Assembly (NCBI GenBank): GCA_034620365.1
Contig: JAQGEQ010000192.1
Span: forward strand, 3,343,001-3,407,000
Reading direction: 5' to 3'
Source of the DNA: Pegea sp. RAD2-039
Lineage: Eukaryota > Chordata > Thaliacea > Salpida > Salpidae
DNA: 64,000 nucleotides
The notes below the pieces were generated by a model that was not told where the DNA came from, ran no database searches, and saw only the letters and a program-made list of their open reading frames with translations. Of the stretch, positions 48,719 through 62,514 are shown one piece after another. How positions within the stretch are numbered: the stretch's first letter is position 1; each line of letters starts with the position of its first letter. The translations under genes and the position numbers were made by a program.

Positions 48719-50130
48719 ATGATGAACATTGCACTGCATCAATTGGAACGTTTATTCATCATGCACGATCTATATTACAAACCAACAAGAGAGGATCACA
48801 GGAAAGTCATTTCTGCAATGGGCTCTGGAAAAGCAGCGGGTAGCGACAGTATACCACCTGACTTACTAGAATAATGTAAACTTGCCTTCTGCCCTTTTAA
48901 TCAATTATTGGGTAGAAGGAAAGGTTCCAGAAGACATGCACGATCAAAGGTCATAACAATGTACAAAAACAAAAGTGCCATATCCGATTGTAACAATCAT
49001 AAAAAGCTATCCCTGTTTAACATCGTAGACAGAGTATTTGCTCGTGTGATACTTACTCGCCAACAAATATTAGCTGAAAGAATATATCACGATTCACAAA
49101 GCGGTTTCAAATCAAAAAACTTTATCATGTATATGATTTTTTTCTGTGCGTCAACTACAAGATGCAGAGAACAACATAGAGCTTTTGTATATCGCGTATA
49201 TCTTTTGTATACCTTACCAAAGCTTTCGACTTCATCAGTAGAGAATTTTTTTTCTCGATACTATTAAAAATTGGCTGCCTACCTAGCCTCTTTAATATGG
49301 TGAAATCATTTCACACGAATACTAATGTAATAGTACAGGATGATGGAAGCTGCTATGAACCATTTACCATCAAAACGGAGTAAAACAGGGATGGTTCCTT
49401 GCTCCAACACTCCTTAGAATTTTCTTCTCAATGTTACTAAGACATGTGCTCATATGTCTACTGAAAGAGTCTATCTTCATCCAAGATCTGACAGAAATAT
49501 CACGGTAAAGACGAAAAGCAAGATAAAAAAGGTCTACATCTGCTACCTGCATTTTGACGATGAGGTAACATTGTTGCAAATTAATTAAAGAATTACAGAC
49601 ACCAATTTTAATCCGCCTAAAAACTTTGGGTTGAAAATCAGCCTAAGGAAAACAAAAGTTAACAGCCAATCAATATAAATAACTGGGACGTTGAGGGTAA
49701 GGATGATTTTTTCTATCTCGACTCAAAAATAACATCATCAGTATCAATCGAAGTCAAGGTCAACAGTCGTCTTTCGTTGTATTTGTCGTATATTACGTTT
49801 AAGGTGGCAGTAAAAGATCTCAAAGGAGGAAGTCTTGAATCGCACTGACTGATAACAATGTACAGCATGCCAAGCAAGGAAATGCTTCGCTAGCTTGGAC
49901 ACGTCCGTCGGATTGATGGGTCCCAAAAGATTTGTTGTATGGGGAGCTATTGAAAGGCAAACCTAACATCGGTCGTCCTTGTCTTCACTTTGAGGCAATA
50001 TGAATTTGCTGAACATCAATTGGGAGGATTTCGTAGCAGATCGCTCTAAGTAGCGCTCTCTACTCTACAAGCAACTGGAAGTTAAAAAAATCTGCATTTC
50101 ATTCTGTTTTGCTTTGTTTTTAAAGCTATC
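48719..50130 (+). mobile_element. RTE-type retrotransposon, degraded reverse transcriptase (copy B)
   Basis: RT landmarks appear in order on the plus strand across several frames: G-S-G-K-A-A-G-S-D-S-I-P-P-D-L-L (48828-48870), V-P-E-D-M, L-S-L-F-N-I-V-D-R-V-F-A-R-V-I-L-T-R, Q-S-G-F-K, V-K-S-F-H-T-N-T, Y-E-P-F-T-I-K, G-V-K-Q-G-W-F-L-A-P-T-L, then L-H-F-D-D-E-V-T-L-L where the catalytic F-A-D-D box should be. The C-terminal part follows: L-G-H, V-P-K-D-L-L-Y-G-E-L, G-R-P-C-L-H-F. Many stops and frameshifts make it inactive. The N-terminal endonuclease is missing, so it is 5-prime truncated or diverged beyond recognition before 48719. Confidence 0.88.
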
Positions 50131-50769
50131 ACCCAAAGCACATCCAGCATGGATTCTCTCATACAAGAAAGTTGTGATTTATATATTAAACGCTTATTAT
50201 ATAAGTTCAATTTTATCCTCGAAATGCAAATTGATGGATGTCACCATTTTCAGGAAAACATTTTTTAAATATGTAAATGTGAATAAAGATACAATTAAAT
50301 TAACAATCTTGCAGTTGCTCACAGAGCAAAAATAACCCGAACCCTATCTTTTGACACAAGATTTCCCGGCAAAATATTATTATTCTGCATTGAGCTAGCT
50401 AGAGGATAATTACCGAGAAGACCAGTATTCGGTGGTAGAAGACATCTAATAGTTTACAAAAATAATGGTGACTTTTTGTTAAGAAAATATCTTGAATAGA
50501 GACGATAAAACTAATAATTATGCCGAAACCACCAATAAAATACTAAGTTAGTGTTGAAATGTCCAGTCATAAATTTATAAACGGTTTGAAAAACAAAAAA
50601 CACGTTTGAAGCATAGAGTGATTTATTGCTGCACTATAATCTAACGAAGTTAACAAGAAAATATATAAATCACATCAAAATATGCTAAAGATCAATTCCT
50701 TTGAAAATCGTTCTGTTAATGATTATTTTAGCGGAGTTGCACAAAATTATGATCTTTAGTAAGTTTGGT
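50131..50769. other. Spacer between two RTE fragments
   Basis: It probably begins with 3-prime UTR of copy B (a segment near 50132 resembles the region after the inserted 3-prime end at 38210). No gene is recognised. Confidence 0.4.
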
Positions 50770-51120
50770 TGTATGCAACATGATAATCCCTCACAGGCTT
50801 CGCTAGCTTGGTCTAATATGTCGGATGGAAGGTGGACGGATCCCAAAGGATCTGTTGAATCAAAAAGCAAACGCAATATCGGTCTTTCTTGTCTTCGCTT
50901 TAAAGATACATTACAAGCGCGATATAAAATCGTTGAACATCGACAGATTTCAAAATGAGAAGATATTGCAGCAGATCGCTTCAAATAGTTCAAATAATCT
51001 GGAAACAATTGAAGGATAGAGAAGAAAAACTAACATTAAAGAAATGAAAGAAACTTCAAAAGTTTTTCAATTTGTTTTTGACACTGTTTCTGGAACACAC
51101 CGCACCCGGCTGAAACAGGT
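50770..51120 (+). mobile_element. RTE-type retrotransposon, 3-prime end fragment (copy C)
   Basis: It reads S-L-A-W-S-N-M, a degraded D-P-K-G-S-V-E-S, N-I-G-L-S-C-L-R-F-K-D-T, then E-D-I-A-A-D-R and R-I-E-K-K-N. These correspond to the C-terminal segment 'LGHV.RM...PKDLLYGE..IGRP.LRFKDT...WEDIAADR..WR' of RTE proteins. About 600 nt separate it from copy B on the same strand, so it could be a separate insertion or a tandem remnant. Confidence 0.75.
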
Positions 51121-51885
51121 CTTTAATGCTATGTGTAAAAAATTGTTAACTTTTAAAACTTTGAACAAATTTAAAACTTTGTTTTTATTTTATGCTAAAT
51201 TTAGGGAAATCTAAAAAAAATTTGAGTTTATTTATATTGATACTAACCATAAAGCAATAGAATGAGATTAGATATACTAAAAAATCGTGACAATCATGAA
51301 TTTATCTATAACATTAATAATAAAAAACAATAATATGAGCTGCTTTTTATAAACTCAGTTAATCTTAGAAATTAAAATAGCTTATCATCAATAGATGAGA
51401 ATTTAAAAGTATTACAAATTTTGGTTTGAAAATTTTGCCTATAAAGTTATACAAATTATGAAAATATAAATATGGTACAAAAGGTCTTAAATTTGTAAGA
51501 TGAAATATAAAAGAAAGAGATTTACAAAATGAAAATAGAAAATGCAGAAAAATGTCTAAACCTAAATCTAACATTTTTTGCCACTAAATCATCTTTGCTT
51601 TTCTTCAATATTCTTAATTGTTAATTCTGTAAATGAGTTTTGCTTCGTCTGGTGTTGTCTACAAAACAATTTTCATCATGCTGAATTGAAGTAATGTTCT
51701 TTTATTGTAAATGTAATTTGGTACAAAATCAACATTTCTTAGAGATATAAATATTGAAGTTAAAAATTGGTGAGGTCGCCAAAGACTAATCAATTAATGT
51801 AAGAAAAGCCAGCAGGGCCAGTAGAAAATAACCTAAAAATTTGAAAAGGAAAAAGAAGCATCTTGGGTCTGAAAGACCTTGGATA
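51121..51885. other. FNTB 3-prime UTR and spacer
   Basis: AT-rich with no coding pattern. It should contain the FNTB transcript end on the minus strand. Confidence 0.5.
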
Positions 51886-54800
51886 TCACTTCTCGTTAAA
51901 ACTCAAGTTTCCAAAATATTTTAAAGCTTTGTCAGCTGATTCAAATGAAACGTTAAATATTGGATGAATGGCCTCCTAAAAGAAAATAAAGTTGTTGATT
52001 AAATTGAGAAACCATAATAGTTTTGAAATAAATGCTGAAGTTAGTAGTTGCAAGCTTACCAGTTCATTGTTGCCGCAACTGATGTCCATAATTGTCCCTT
52101 CTGGACCATGCTGAGACGAAGACAGTCCACTTAGACCGTAACAAGTATGATAATAGTCGGGTCGTCTTAAAATAGAAGCAAATTATCATCGGTTTTGTGA
52201 AAATAATAAATGAAGATAGTTGAGAAGATGTAAGAATTGAAACAATTGTTAGAAAGAAAATCTTACTTGCCCGGTTTGTCGATGATACCACCTAAAGAAC
52301 ATTGGCAACACAACAAAACATAATGTTGTAAAGCGTTCTCATCATACAACCAACCTTTGATCTAAAAGTTTATTGAGTTTAGAAACAAACTGAAATGATT
52401 TTCAAGGATTTCAGTCTACCTGAGGTTGCAACTTATTTTTAGATGCAGATTGTTTTTCGATTACTAAATGAAGTAGAGGAAATATTCCCCCTTGCCAAAA
52501 GGAGTAACAAGTATCCACAAGCTTATTTGTTCTTCCCTGTAGATTCAATTGACTCTTAAAAACTTTATTCTTCTTTTAATAACAAAAAGGAGCTTAAGAA
52601 TCAATTAAATAAGATTTTCTTGTACCTGAAAGCCTCCTTCAAAACGCATTTGACGATTTACCGTCCATCGAATGAAGCTGTTTAAATCTAACAGCTCATA
52701 GCTGTTCAGTATCATCAGAGCAGCGAAACCACAAAATGTGTAACCTCCATGAGCTTCTGCTCCTGGTGTACTTCCAATTCCTCCTTCGTAAGTTTGGCAG
52801 CTACAAAAAAATACTTAAATTTGATCAAAACAGTTGATGGCTGGTAAAAAGAATATGAAGATTTAATGAAAATGAAAATAATCCTTGAAAGTAAAATTGT
52901 CGACTTTTTTACTATCAATCTCAGTTTTGTGATTTTTTATAATTGAATTTGTGCAAACTTTCTTCATTTGTAAGTCTTAACCGAACTAAACAATTTTGTT
53001 CTAAGTTTACAATGAAATATTTTAGCCTGATACAGATAACTAGTTAGTAATGACATCATTGTACAAATAAATAGTATGGTACAATAGTTTTAATGATTCA
53101 ACTATAATTACTAAAAATAATTTTAAAATATGAAAAATATCAGCTGACTCCCATTTTCTACCTGGCTATCCATTCAGCTGATTTAGAAAAAACATCTTGC
53201 AATCTATCAAAGATACCAGTAAGTTTGGCAATAGATAAAGCACAATATACGCTTCTTGTATCTGCTTCACCTCCAACATGCATCGAAAAACTACCATCAC
53301 CTTTGTGCATTCTTCGGATAAACTCACACAATGTGTTCCTAAGAAAAAGTCAAATTGAAAACCAATTGAATAACTACAAGTATATACAACGTTATCAAAA
53401 AGAAATTTTCTTATCAGTCTCTACCTGTTGATAACTTGATACGCTTCTTGTGTACCAATATCGCATAAACAATTTACAGCAGCATAGGTTGTTGCTAAAT
53501 GAGATAACTGCATACAGCCACCACCAAATCCGCCATCTTTTTGTTGAAGTTTCGAAAGATGGTTGCAAATCCTGAAGAAAAAGAAATATGAAGTTTTATA
53601 TAAATAGTAAATCATTTTGCTAATCAAACTAACAAATACATAGATTATGTTTGTATATCAGTAACCAATTACCAAATTTATAATTAAGCTTTATATGAAA
53701 ATTATTGTAAGAAAACTCTATACCTAGATTTTAAGAATTCATCAATTGGTTCTTTCATCAAAGTTAAACTATGAATAATCCAATAACATAACCATGGTTG
53801 ACTGGCGTCTAAACACTAAAAAATGAAATTTATAAGTTATATTGAACCACATTACAAAAGTATAATACATATAACTAAAATTTGATGAAAGTGTAACTAT
53901 ATTTCAAATGTTTAGTGGTAAAGAAACATTTTTAAAAACAACAAAAACTTGTAGATTTATTGCTAGATTGTTTGAAGCTAGCTAAACTTTAAAAAATATC
54001 TGAACACTTTCATTACAGTAACCTGATAAGATTTTGGTAACCTTTCCAATCCTTTCTTTAAAAATGACACGTGGGTGTCTCGATCAAGACGAATACTATA
54101 TAAACAAATATTAATTTAATAATTTTTTTTCTTTCTTCATATTTATTAAATACCATACAATAAGCTTTTAAAAAATTAAATTAAAAATTTATTGAAACAT
54201 TTTATTTCTTATTAAGGAACATGATGAAGAGCTTTGAAAGCTTTTAGACTCCTTCAATGTTGTCATGATGACAAGCTAAAAATACCAATGATAAAATCAG
54301 CTGATCTAGATATTTTTTGTTTTAGTTTCTTAAAAAGTCTATTAATTTAATACAAGAGTAATAAACAAATGTAAAATATAGTAAGAAAAGAGGACAATTC
54401 TAATCTATAATTTTATATTGAATTATCTTTTGTACTAAATTACAATCTGTTTGGTCTAAAATGTCAGCCAAAAGAGCTTATTACACAAAATAACTTCAAA
54501 GCTTAAACAGCTTTTTTTGATGCTATCAACTTGAAATTTATTTATTTATTTATTTCAATAAATGCAAAGGAGGGTACCTGAAAAGAGCACCTCTCATTAA
54601 CACAAATTTTCATAAATGATCATATATATTAGATACAACACACTGAATGGAAAAATACTTGATAAATTAAAAACAAATAAATCAAGTTTAGCAAAAAATG
54701 ACTGATTTAAAATTGATAGATAAAGTTGTACCTACAGTGGGTCATTATCAAAATTTTCTTCATAATCTTTATACTTTTTTAAGATGCTGGACTCTACATC

Positions 54801-55096
54801 CATCTACAAAATATCTAATTAATTTTGAGAACTCAATTTCATTAAGTACATTGTACTATTATTAAACTTATTTATGACTGTTTAGGATTAAAGAGAAAAT
54901 AATTTTCTATTGTCATAATATAAAACAAATATTAATAAAAATTTCATAAATAATAATCTATTCATTATATTTCATATACTTAAAATATATGATATAATTG
55001 TTATTGTGAACTTACTTGCATAATTGAAGTTAAAGTTCTGGCATTTCTATCGTCAGTGAGTAATGTTTCAAAATCACTTAAAGTAATCCAGTTCAT
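51886..55096 (-). CDS. FNTB: Protein farnesyltransferase subunit beta
   Basis: Eleven exons (minus): 55016-55096, 54736-54803, 54023-54095, 53724-53815, 53425-53571, 53162-53338, 52626-52800, 52420-52536, 52267-52361, 52060-52165 and 51886-51975; 406 residues (human 437, mainly shorter at the N-terminus). With the FNTA alpha subunit it transfers farnesyl to CaaX cysteines of Ras-type and lamin-type proteins in the cytosol. The zinc ligands Asp279 and Cys281 (V-D-T-C-Y-S-F-W-Q) and His348 (D-Y-Y-H-T-C-Y-G-L-S-G) are conserved. Prenyltransferase repeats are visible: C-L-D-A-S-Q-P-W-L-C-Y-W, K-D-G-G-F-G-G-G, H-V-G-G-E-A-D-T-R-S-V-Y-C, Y-E-G-G-I-G-S-T-P-G-A-E-A-H-G-G-Y-T-F-C-G and R-F-E-G-G-F-Q-G-R-T-N-K. 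A LINE tail sits in the intron between 54096 and 54735. Confidence 0.96.
54537..54640 (-). mobile_element. CR1/L2-like LINE tail (copy 3), inside an FNTB intron
   Basis: On the minus strand it reads a gap-free relative of the element end at 37205-37285: ATTTATGAAAATTTGTGTTA, then GCTCTTTTCAGG, CCCTCCTT and a (AAAT)n-like tail. Only the last hundred or so nucleotides are present, a short 5-prime-truncated insertion on the same strand as FNTB. Confidence 0.75.
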
Positions 55097-58000
55097 TTTT
55101 TAAAGAAAAAAATATATATTCAACAAACTATAAAAAGTTTAAACTTTATTCTTGACAATTATTTTATATAAAGTTTTATTTTATTAAAATACTCATGATA
55201 TTTCAACTTAAAACATTTGTTAGAAATATTTTTACAATGCTAAAAATGTAGTTTATAAAAAAAAAAACAAAAAAAAAATTTATTCATCAATTATCATTTC
55301 TCTAAAAATCAAACTTGTACTTAAAACTGCTATATAGTAATATATTAATATATATTATAATATATACTGATATATTATAATGATGAAGTATATACTTCTA
55401 ATTATCACACACTAATTTATTATCAATTTTATACTTCTTTCTATAAAATAAATTGCTCAGATAAATTAATATAGATATTAATATATTTATTAAAACTTTA
55501 TGATGAATATATATTAAACTTATTTTAAGAAATAAAAACTATGTAAATATAAAAAATCCTTAGCCTGTTAGACTATAGTTAAGCAACTAATAAAGGCTAT
55601 TCATTAAAAATAATACATATTTTTATTAGTTAAAGTATTATTAATTATTATTTATTAGTCTTTACTCATTAAACTATTCATAATAACTAATAATTTGAAA
55701 ATAAATTAAAATTTATCAAAATACATTTACTATTAAAGTAAACTCATGATATCATAATTTTTAGACAAAACAATTAAGATCATTCTTAAAATAATAAAAT
55801 ATTTAAAAAAAAAATTGTTTAGCATTAAAATGAGCAAATACAAGTTTTTGAAATACTGTCAATTAAGTTGAAATTTTTTAAAACATAATTAAGTGAAGTA
55901 TTTTTTAATTTAATTTATTACTATTATTCACAGCAATTATTAAATCTTTTCTTTAAGTTAATAATCTTTTTTGCAGTAAAACACATTGTTCAGTAGTACC
56001 GTAAAAATCTAAGTATTTCTATAAAAATCTGAAACGTAAAGCATTTGTGTATCATACAATAAACAATACTTTAATAAATTATTTATTATACAACATTTTT
56101 AGTTTAAACTAAATTATCAAATATTTAGCTTTTAAGACTTCCCCTTAAATGAAACTTTTATCTAGTAAATAATTAGAGTTTATGTCTTTATATAATATAT
56201 GCCTTATGAAGTATAAAGCATCTTTGACTAATAGTTATGTAAGTAAGCTATGTTATGTTATTAGTTTTTTAAAGTAAAACTAATAATTAACTTTCTTTAT
56301 ATATTGTTCGGTTTTGTTAATTAATTTATTGTTAAATGAAATAATGTTTTATCAAACATAGCATCATTCATTATCTGAAATCCTTTAGTGTAAGAGCAAA
56401 TTGATTCATAAAAGTAAAATTAAGAATTTTCAATTTATGTAATATATGTTTAAATGATCTTTAAAAACGGGCTATTATTCTTTTCTCATTTTAGAGCTTA
56501 AAAAGTACGAGGTTAAAAAGAAATTTTTGCCCTAAAACTTTCAACTCTTATATTATTTATTTTTTGCTTACTATACTCAATTAGAAAAAAAAACTTTCAT
56601 CATAAAAGTTTTTATATAACTTAGTCGCAATTAAAGTGGCAATGATTTACATTGTGAATAAGTTGTTCGATGAGTGGATAACTAAGACAGGATGTATGTC
56701 AATTAACTTTTCTTTTAATTATATATAATTATAATTTACCTTTGATTTAGTAAAATCAATGCTAGTTCAGCTTGTGTTTTTTTACGTATAGTAATGTTTT
56801 TCAACCTCCTAACTAACCTATTTGTTACAAGGATTTAAAAAAGTTTGTATGTCTGATTATGAACCATTCTAGTTTTTGCTCAGTTTGTTATAAGATAAAT
56901 CTTTTGGGTTTTCTTTAAATACTAGATTTAAACTTTCATACTAAGATACAGAACATATTTATAATTCATTTATCATGTTTTTCAACACTTAAATTATTGA
57001 TTATTTAAAATATTTTGTGTAAAAAACTACAATGAATTTTCGAAACATCGGTAGTATTAGCATGTTATCTTTTAGTTATGGTAGCTGCATCTTGTTTGAA
57101 TTCTTTAACCTGCTTTGAAGATTAGTATAGACTCAATTTAAGATCAATTCGAAAAAAATTAAAACGATCTGCTCTATTTAAACATAATACTTGCGTTAAA
57201 TTTTAGTTTTTACAAACGGTTTACCCTAAAAGTTTTTGAATAATTTTTGTTTCATATAATTGTTCTACTATCATTAAAAAATCTAAACTGAAAAATGTTT
57301 ATTTTAGCAAAGCAAGCTTTTTTAATTTTAAATTTTATTAAAAAATGCTAAAAGCAGTTTTAATATAATGGGGTTGATTAAACCTAAACCTTATAATTAA
57401 CTAACAAACTTATTCTCTTTGGAGTAATTTCAACATATTGTATGATGTAAAATATGAGATTATAATCGATATTAAGTATGATTAGAAAGGATAGCTTGAA
57501 AAATTAAAATAGAAAACTTTTGGTGAAAAATAATCACGCAGTATAAGAACGTGTGATTAGGTAACCTGTACTTACAAGTTGATTGAAATCAAAAATGTTT
57601 TAAAATTTAGGGCTGTCATTAAAAATATTTGAACAAAAAGTTTTGAGATCTTTATATCGATAACTTTCAAAGAATGGTTTATTTTATCATAAAAAAATCA
57701 TTTCGATTATGTAATGATCAACATAACAGTTGTCAATAACAGTCGTACAGCAATAATTCAGTTTTTATGCATTTGTCATAATGAAAATCTTAGTTGGTTG
57801 AAATTTTTCAAGTTATTTTACATATAGTGATTTCTTACGAATTATAACTTTGAAGCATAAATATTTCGTAAATTTTTTGTCAATAGAAACTAACTTTTGT
57901 GGATAAAACTTCCAGGAAAAATTGTTATGCTTCGTGTTGCTATAAGCGGCTGAATTTTTGTTTAGGATTTGTTAACTTTTTCTCAGTATATCTCGCATTT

Positions 58001-59884
58001 TCTATGTAAACAGGGTTCTTTAGTTTTTTTCAGAATAGTTGATAAAATTATTTTTGTGCTTTATTATTATCCTCATAACTAAGATATAAAATCGATATTG
58101 TACAAGTTATGATAAAACCTAGCCTGATTAGTTTTTCAACTGCTTTTTTATTTTTTAATCCTCATAAATTTTATGACCTAGTTATATTTGATTTTTTCAA
58201 GGTATAGAAAGTTTGATAATGATTTTATTGATTTTCAAGTTGATTGTTTTCATGAAATAATTGTTTTTTTTCCAGAAGTGCTATCAAATTTAATAAATAC
58301 TGTTTCAAATATTTCTGGGACAGAATCTCACTAAGATCTAAAAATAAATAAGATTTAATAAATATATTATAGAGTATAGATATGTTAAAAGATTATATAT
58401 TTTAATCACAACATGTATTATTACAGTGTGTTCCAACATATATTACTTTTGAATCCACTTAAACATTTCTTATAATATTTAATTCAAATTTTTTGATAGT
58501 TGTTTTGGTCCATTAATAATCACATTTATTTTTTAATTTATGAAAGACTTGACTCAAGTTTTAGTTATTTATTTCCTTAAAATAAACTATATTAGATAAT
58601 TTTTTATAAAGTTCTTGCCTTTATTTTATTATTATTTAACAGATTAAAGTAATTAAAAAATATTTGTTAATTATATACTCTTTTAAATTTGTAAATATAA
58701 AATCATTAATAGAGTGATTGTAGAATTATATATTTAGAAATATTTTGTAATGTATGGTAGCATGATGTATACAATGGTTTATTTTTTAGCCTGCATTTTT
58801 AAGCCTTAAATATTCTAAACTATTTTTTATTAAAAAAGTAAAAGTAACAATATTGCTGTGCTATTTGTTATTATAAGGTATTTAATAAACTAAAAACCTT
58901 TTTATTTGTAAGTAATGATAAATATATATGTTTTATGCTATAATATGATTTGGTTTATAAAGAGATTTGAAATTATTTCTTGACCATTAAAACAGGTTTC
59001 CTATGTATAACATATTATTATTTATTTACAAAGTTTGATTAGTTTTTTTTTATATTGAAAGAACTACCATTATGGTTTTTATATTCTCGTAAAAAGATGT
59101 TTTGCTTTTAAAACTATGTAGTTATATGAATATGCCAGATAATTAAATGTTTTTTTAATAAATAAGAATATATCTTTATTGATAATTTTATAGATGGTAG
59201 TAATAGATAATTATAATTTTTAATGAAAAAAATTGTTGATTTGATGTTTTTATATCATTAGCATATTTGATAAATTGGTTGTGGGTTAAGAATTCTTTTT
59301 GAATGACCAATAAACATAATAGAAGCAACTTAATTGACAAAAAAATAAACTTATGAAAAACTGCTTATATTAATTTTTTAATGTTTATAACATATTTTCT
59401 AAATAGGTAAGAGTATAAAAACAAGCTTAATATAGAGAATAATCTAAATATTTAAATCAGGTAAATAACAAATTTAGAAAATGTAGGTTTATATCGATCA
59501 AAACTTTAAAAATATGTTCAACTTTTAGGTAGCTGTTAGGTTAACAAGTAAAGTTGTTATCTTTTCTTAAGTCATCATAAAGTTATTTCATTTTTTCTAT
59601 CAAGAAATTCTTATAAATATTCTATAGTTTATGTTCAGCAATCAGATATAATTCGTTTAGACTTAAAATTGTATTAGTTGATACATTTTATATTTCGATG
59701 AATTTAAAGGTTTTTTTTAAAATAATATTTAAATTAAATAGTTGTTAATAAATTTTATTAAGTTCAACTTTTAAAAAATACTTACATGATATTTTTCAGT
59801 AAATAATTTTAGTAAATAATCAAAACACTTTTTGCTTCCTGGGATGAATTTTTGCTCATAGCTGTTTACAAGATATAATATCAG
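55097..59884. other. Gene-free region between divergent FNTB and CSNK1G, about 4.8 kb
   Basis: The longest gap in the window. It is extremely AT-rich with long A or T runs and TA-rich tracts (for example 55330-55385). No open frame above 60 codons, no splice-linked coding pattern, RNA gene or repeat family is recognised. It must hold both divergent promoters and possibly 5-prime UTR exons. Confidence 0.6.
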
Positions 59885-61791
59885 ATGGCTCTAAGAAGAC
59901 TAACTTCACCAGAGAGAAAAAATACCAACTCAGGTATTCTTATGGTGGGGCCAAACTTCAGAGTTGGAAAAAAAATTGGAAGTGGTAACTTTGGGGAATT
60001 GAGAATTGGTAATTTGATTAGTTTTCAACATACATAGTGATTTAAATTAAGGTCAAATGCTTGTCATTCTAAATAATTTAGTTCTATTATACTTTGTTGT
60101 TTGAGTGTTATTTTTTATGTAGAAATATTTATGCTAAAGACCAAAACTTGTTTATTTAAATATTATTTATTTCTTTATTATTCTCAAATATTTGAAAGTT
60201 GTAATAAGAAATATTTAAGATTATTCAAGTTTTAATTGAAAGATTAGTTCATTCTTAATACGTCATACGTTTGATTGATATGATTTCTAATAGCTTTACT
60301 TTTTTTTCTTAGGTAAGAATTTATATAACAATGAACATGTGGCTATTAAGTTGGTGAGTGAAATATGAGTTTTTGATCATTTTTATTGAAATTTTATCTT
60401 ATACCTAGTTTGTTAAAAAGATCTTTGGATACCATTCTTGAGGTTATTGATATAAAGTTTAAAAAATCTAGTGAAAGTTGATTTTTTAAATAACATCTCA
60501 ATAAACGTTAAGATCAGCTTTCATCTGAATTCATTATAGTAATCCTTTGTTCCAAAAACTTTATATAATTACTACTGTTATGATTTTGTTTTGCATTTTT
60601 GTAATGCTTTACGATTATTATGTCTTAGTTCTGTTATTTTTTTATTTAAAGGTTATAATAACTTATTTTACCTCAGTCAATATTTTAGTTTATTTGTAGA
60701 ACACATGTAGGTGTTTCTATTTTTTATCGTTCATAGATGCATTCAAGCAATTTCTTGTAAATAACTAAATAACAGGTGGTAGTATTGCAAAAAAGATAAT
60801 TGAAAGCTTTAATTAATCAAATTCTAGCTGGTGTCTAGGGATTAATTTTATTTTTCATAAATATTAGTTGAAGAATTTAATCTGATTTGGTCTCTTTTCT
60901 GAAGTTTATTCTTTTTGGCTAATATTTTTTAAATAAAAATATAAACTTATTGCAAGTTTGAAAAATAAAAGATTTTTTAATCTCATAAGTTCTTATAAGT
61001 ATTTTAAAACATTTACAAAAATATCATAACAAATTGTTAATATTCATTTATTCTACTATAAATTTGTTTTATTATATTATTCTGTTTTATTTTATTAACC
61101 TTTTACTGATTTATTTTTACTCTTTAGAAAGGTTTCAGGTTTCCTTTTTTACTTTCTTTTCATTTCTTCTTTTGAAACTTAAGGCTATATTATTTAATAG
61201 AAATATAAATATATCTATATTTTTACAAACATGTAAGTAACGACTGCTAGTATTTTTCTCACCTCAGCTTTAAGCTAAACTGATTTCAAAAATATAAATA
61301 AATTTATAAAAATGGTTAGCAATCAATTTCATTAAAACTACTTTTAGTTATCACCTGTTGAAGTTATTTGAAATTGTAATACATTTATCTAACAACTTTC
61401 TTAAACCACATTTTCTTACTTATTTTAGCAATATTTTTTATAAATTCAAACTAGTTTAACAACTTTTCTACAATTATGTTACATTATTTCATTACATGAA
61501 CATGATAAATGTTGTTTATTGAAACATTGATTTAATTTATTAAAACAATGAATTTTCTCATGTTTTTTAGAAATTAAATAGAATTATAAGTTCAAAGATT
61601 TTTGAACAAAAATCCTTATTAGATAATCAACTTATTACTCGAAATGAGATGATTTGTTAGATTTAATTGTATTTTTACTGTTTAATTTAATGACTGATAA
61701 TTTTAGGAGCCCATGAAATCTCGTGCTCCTCAACTTCATTTGGAGTATAGATATTACAAAATGCTTGGTAATGTTGGTATGTTTGCTTCAT

Positions 61792-61826
<35 letters not shown>

Positions 61827-62514
61827 TTTGTCTCTTTTTGTTTTTGTTTTAAAAATTCTTCACTTATTTTGTAATTTTAAAACAAGTCTTTTGTGGTATC
61901 TATAGATTATTATTATCATCTTTGTCGATATCTTTATTATTGTAAAGCTAGAAACAAATTTTCTTCTTTCCAAGAACTTTAAATATTAGTTGCTAAAAAG
62001 CCCTTTTCCTGATTTCCACTTTTTTGCTCTGAACTTCACAAGCTTATCTTTCTGCTCAGTTGGTATTCCTCAAGTTTATTACTTTGGTCCATGCGGGAAG
62101 TATAATGCAATGGTGATGGAACTGATAGGACCAAGCCTTGAAGACTTGTTTGACCTCTGTAACCGTACTTTCACTCTTAAAACTGTACTCATGATAGCAA
62201 TTCAATTGGTGAGGACATTTATTGCTAACTTATTTTGTGATTGTTCTTCATTTTGATGTTTATTCAAATCACTGGGCAGTTGACTAGAATGGAATATATT
62301 CATTCTAAACATCTTATCTATCGAGATGTGAAACCCGAAAATTTTCTAATTGGGCGAGTTGGAACTGTAGCTGAAAAATGGATTCATATAATTGATTATG
62401 GTCTTGCAAAAGAGTACATTGATCCAGAAACGAAAAAGCACATACCCTACAGGGAGCATAAAAGTTTAACGGGAACTGCAAGATACATGAGTATTAATAC
62501 TCATTTGGGAAAAG
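59885..62514 (+). CDS. CSNK1G: Casein kinase 1 gamma, N-terminal part, cut by the window edge
   Basis: Exons 59885-60008, 60313-60353, 61707-61776, 62060-62208 and 62280-62514 encode the first 206 residues; the chain is open (phase 1) and the rest lies beyond 64000. [16 protein letters not shown] is the signature that separates the gamma isoforms from other CK1s. The kinase motifs are the Gly loop 32-37, Lys54 (V-A-I-K), catalytic Asp144 (Y-R-D-V-K-P-E-N), then D-Y-G at 167-169 in place of DFG, and the CK1 segment [26 protein letters not shown]1 gamma is a membrane-anchored kinase that phosphorylates the Wnt co-receptor LRP6. An acceptor-like atatcag abuts the start codon, pointing to a 5-prime UTR intron or trans-splice site. 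Confidence 0.95.
61791..61829 (+). repeat. (TTTA)n microsatellite in a CSNK1G intron
   Basis: About ten uninterrupted TTTA units start 14 nt after the donor of the third coding exon. Length is likely to vary between individuals. Confidence 0.95.

Noticed and set aside
54537-54640. Considered as a conserved intronic element of FNTB
   Set aside because: The same sequence occurs at two unrelated places in the window in both orientations, so it is a transposon tail.
61034-61240. 68-codon plus-strand open frame in a CSNK1G intron
   Set aside because: Composed almost wholly of Phe, Leu, Ile and Tyr from T-rich DNA, lies inside an intron and has no similarity.
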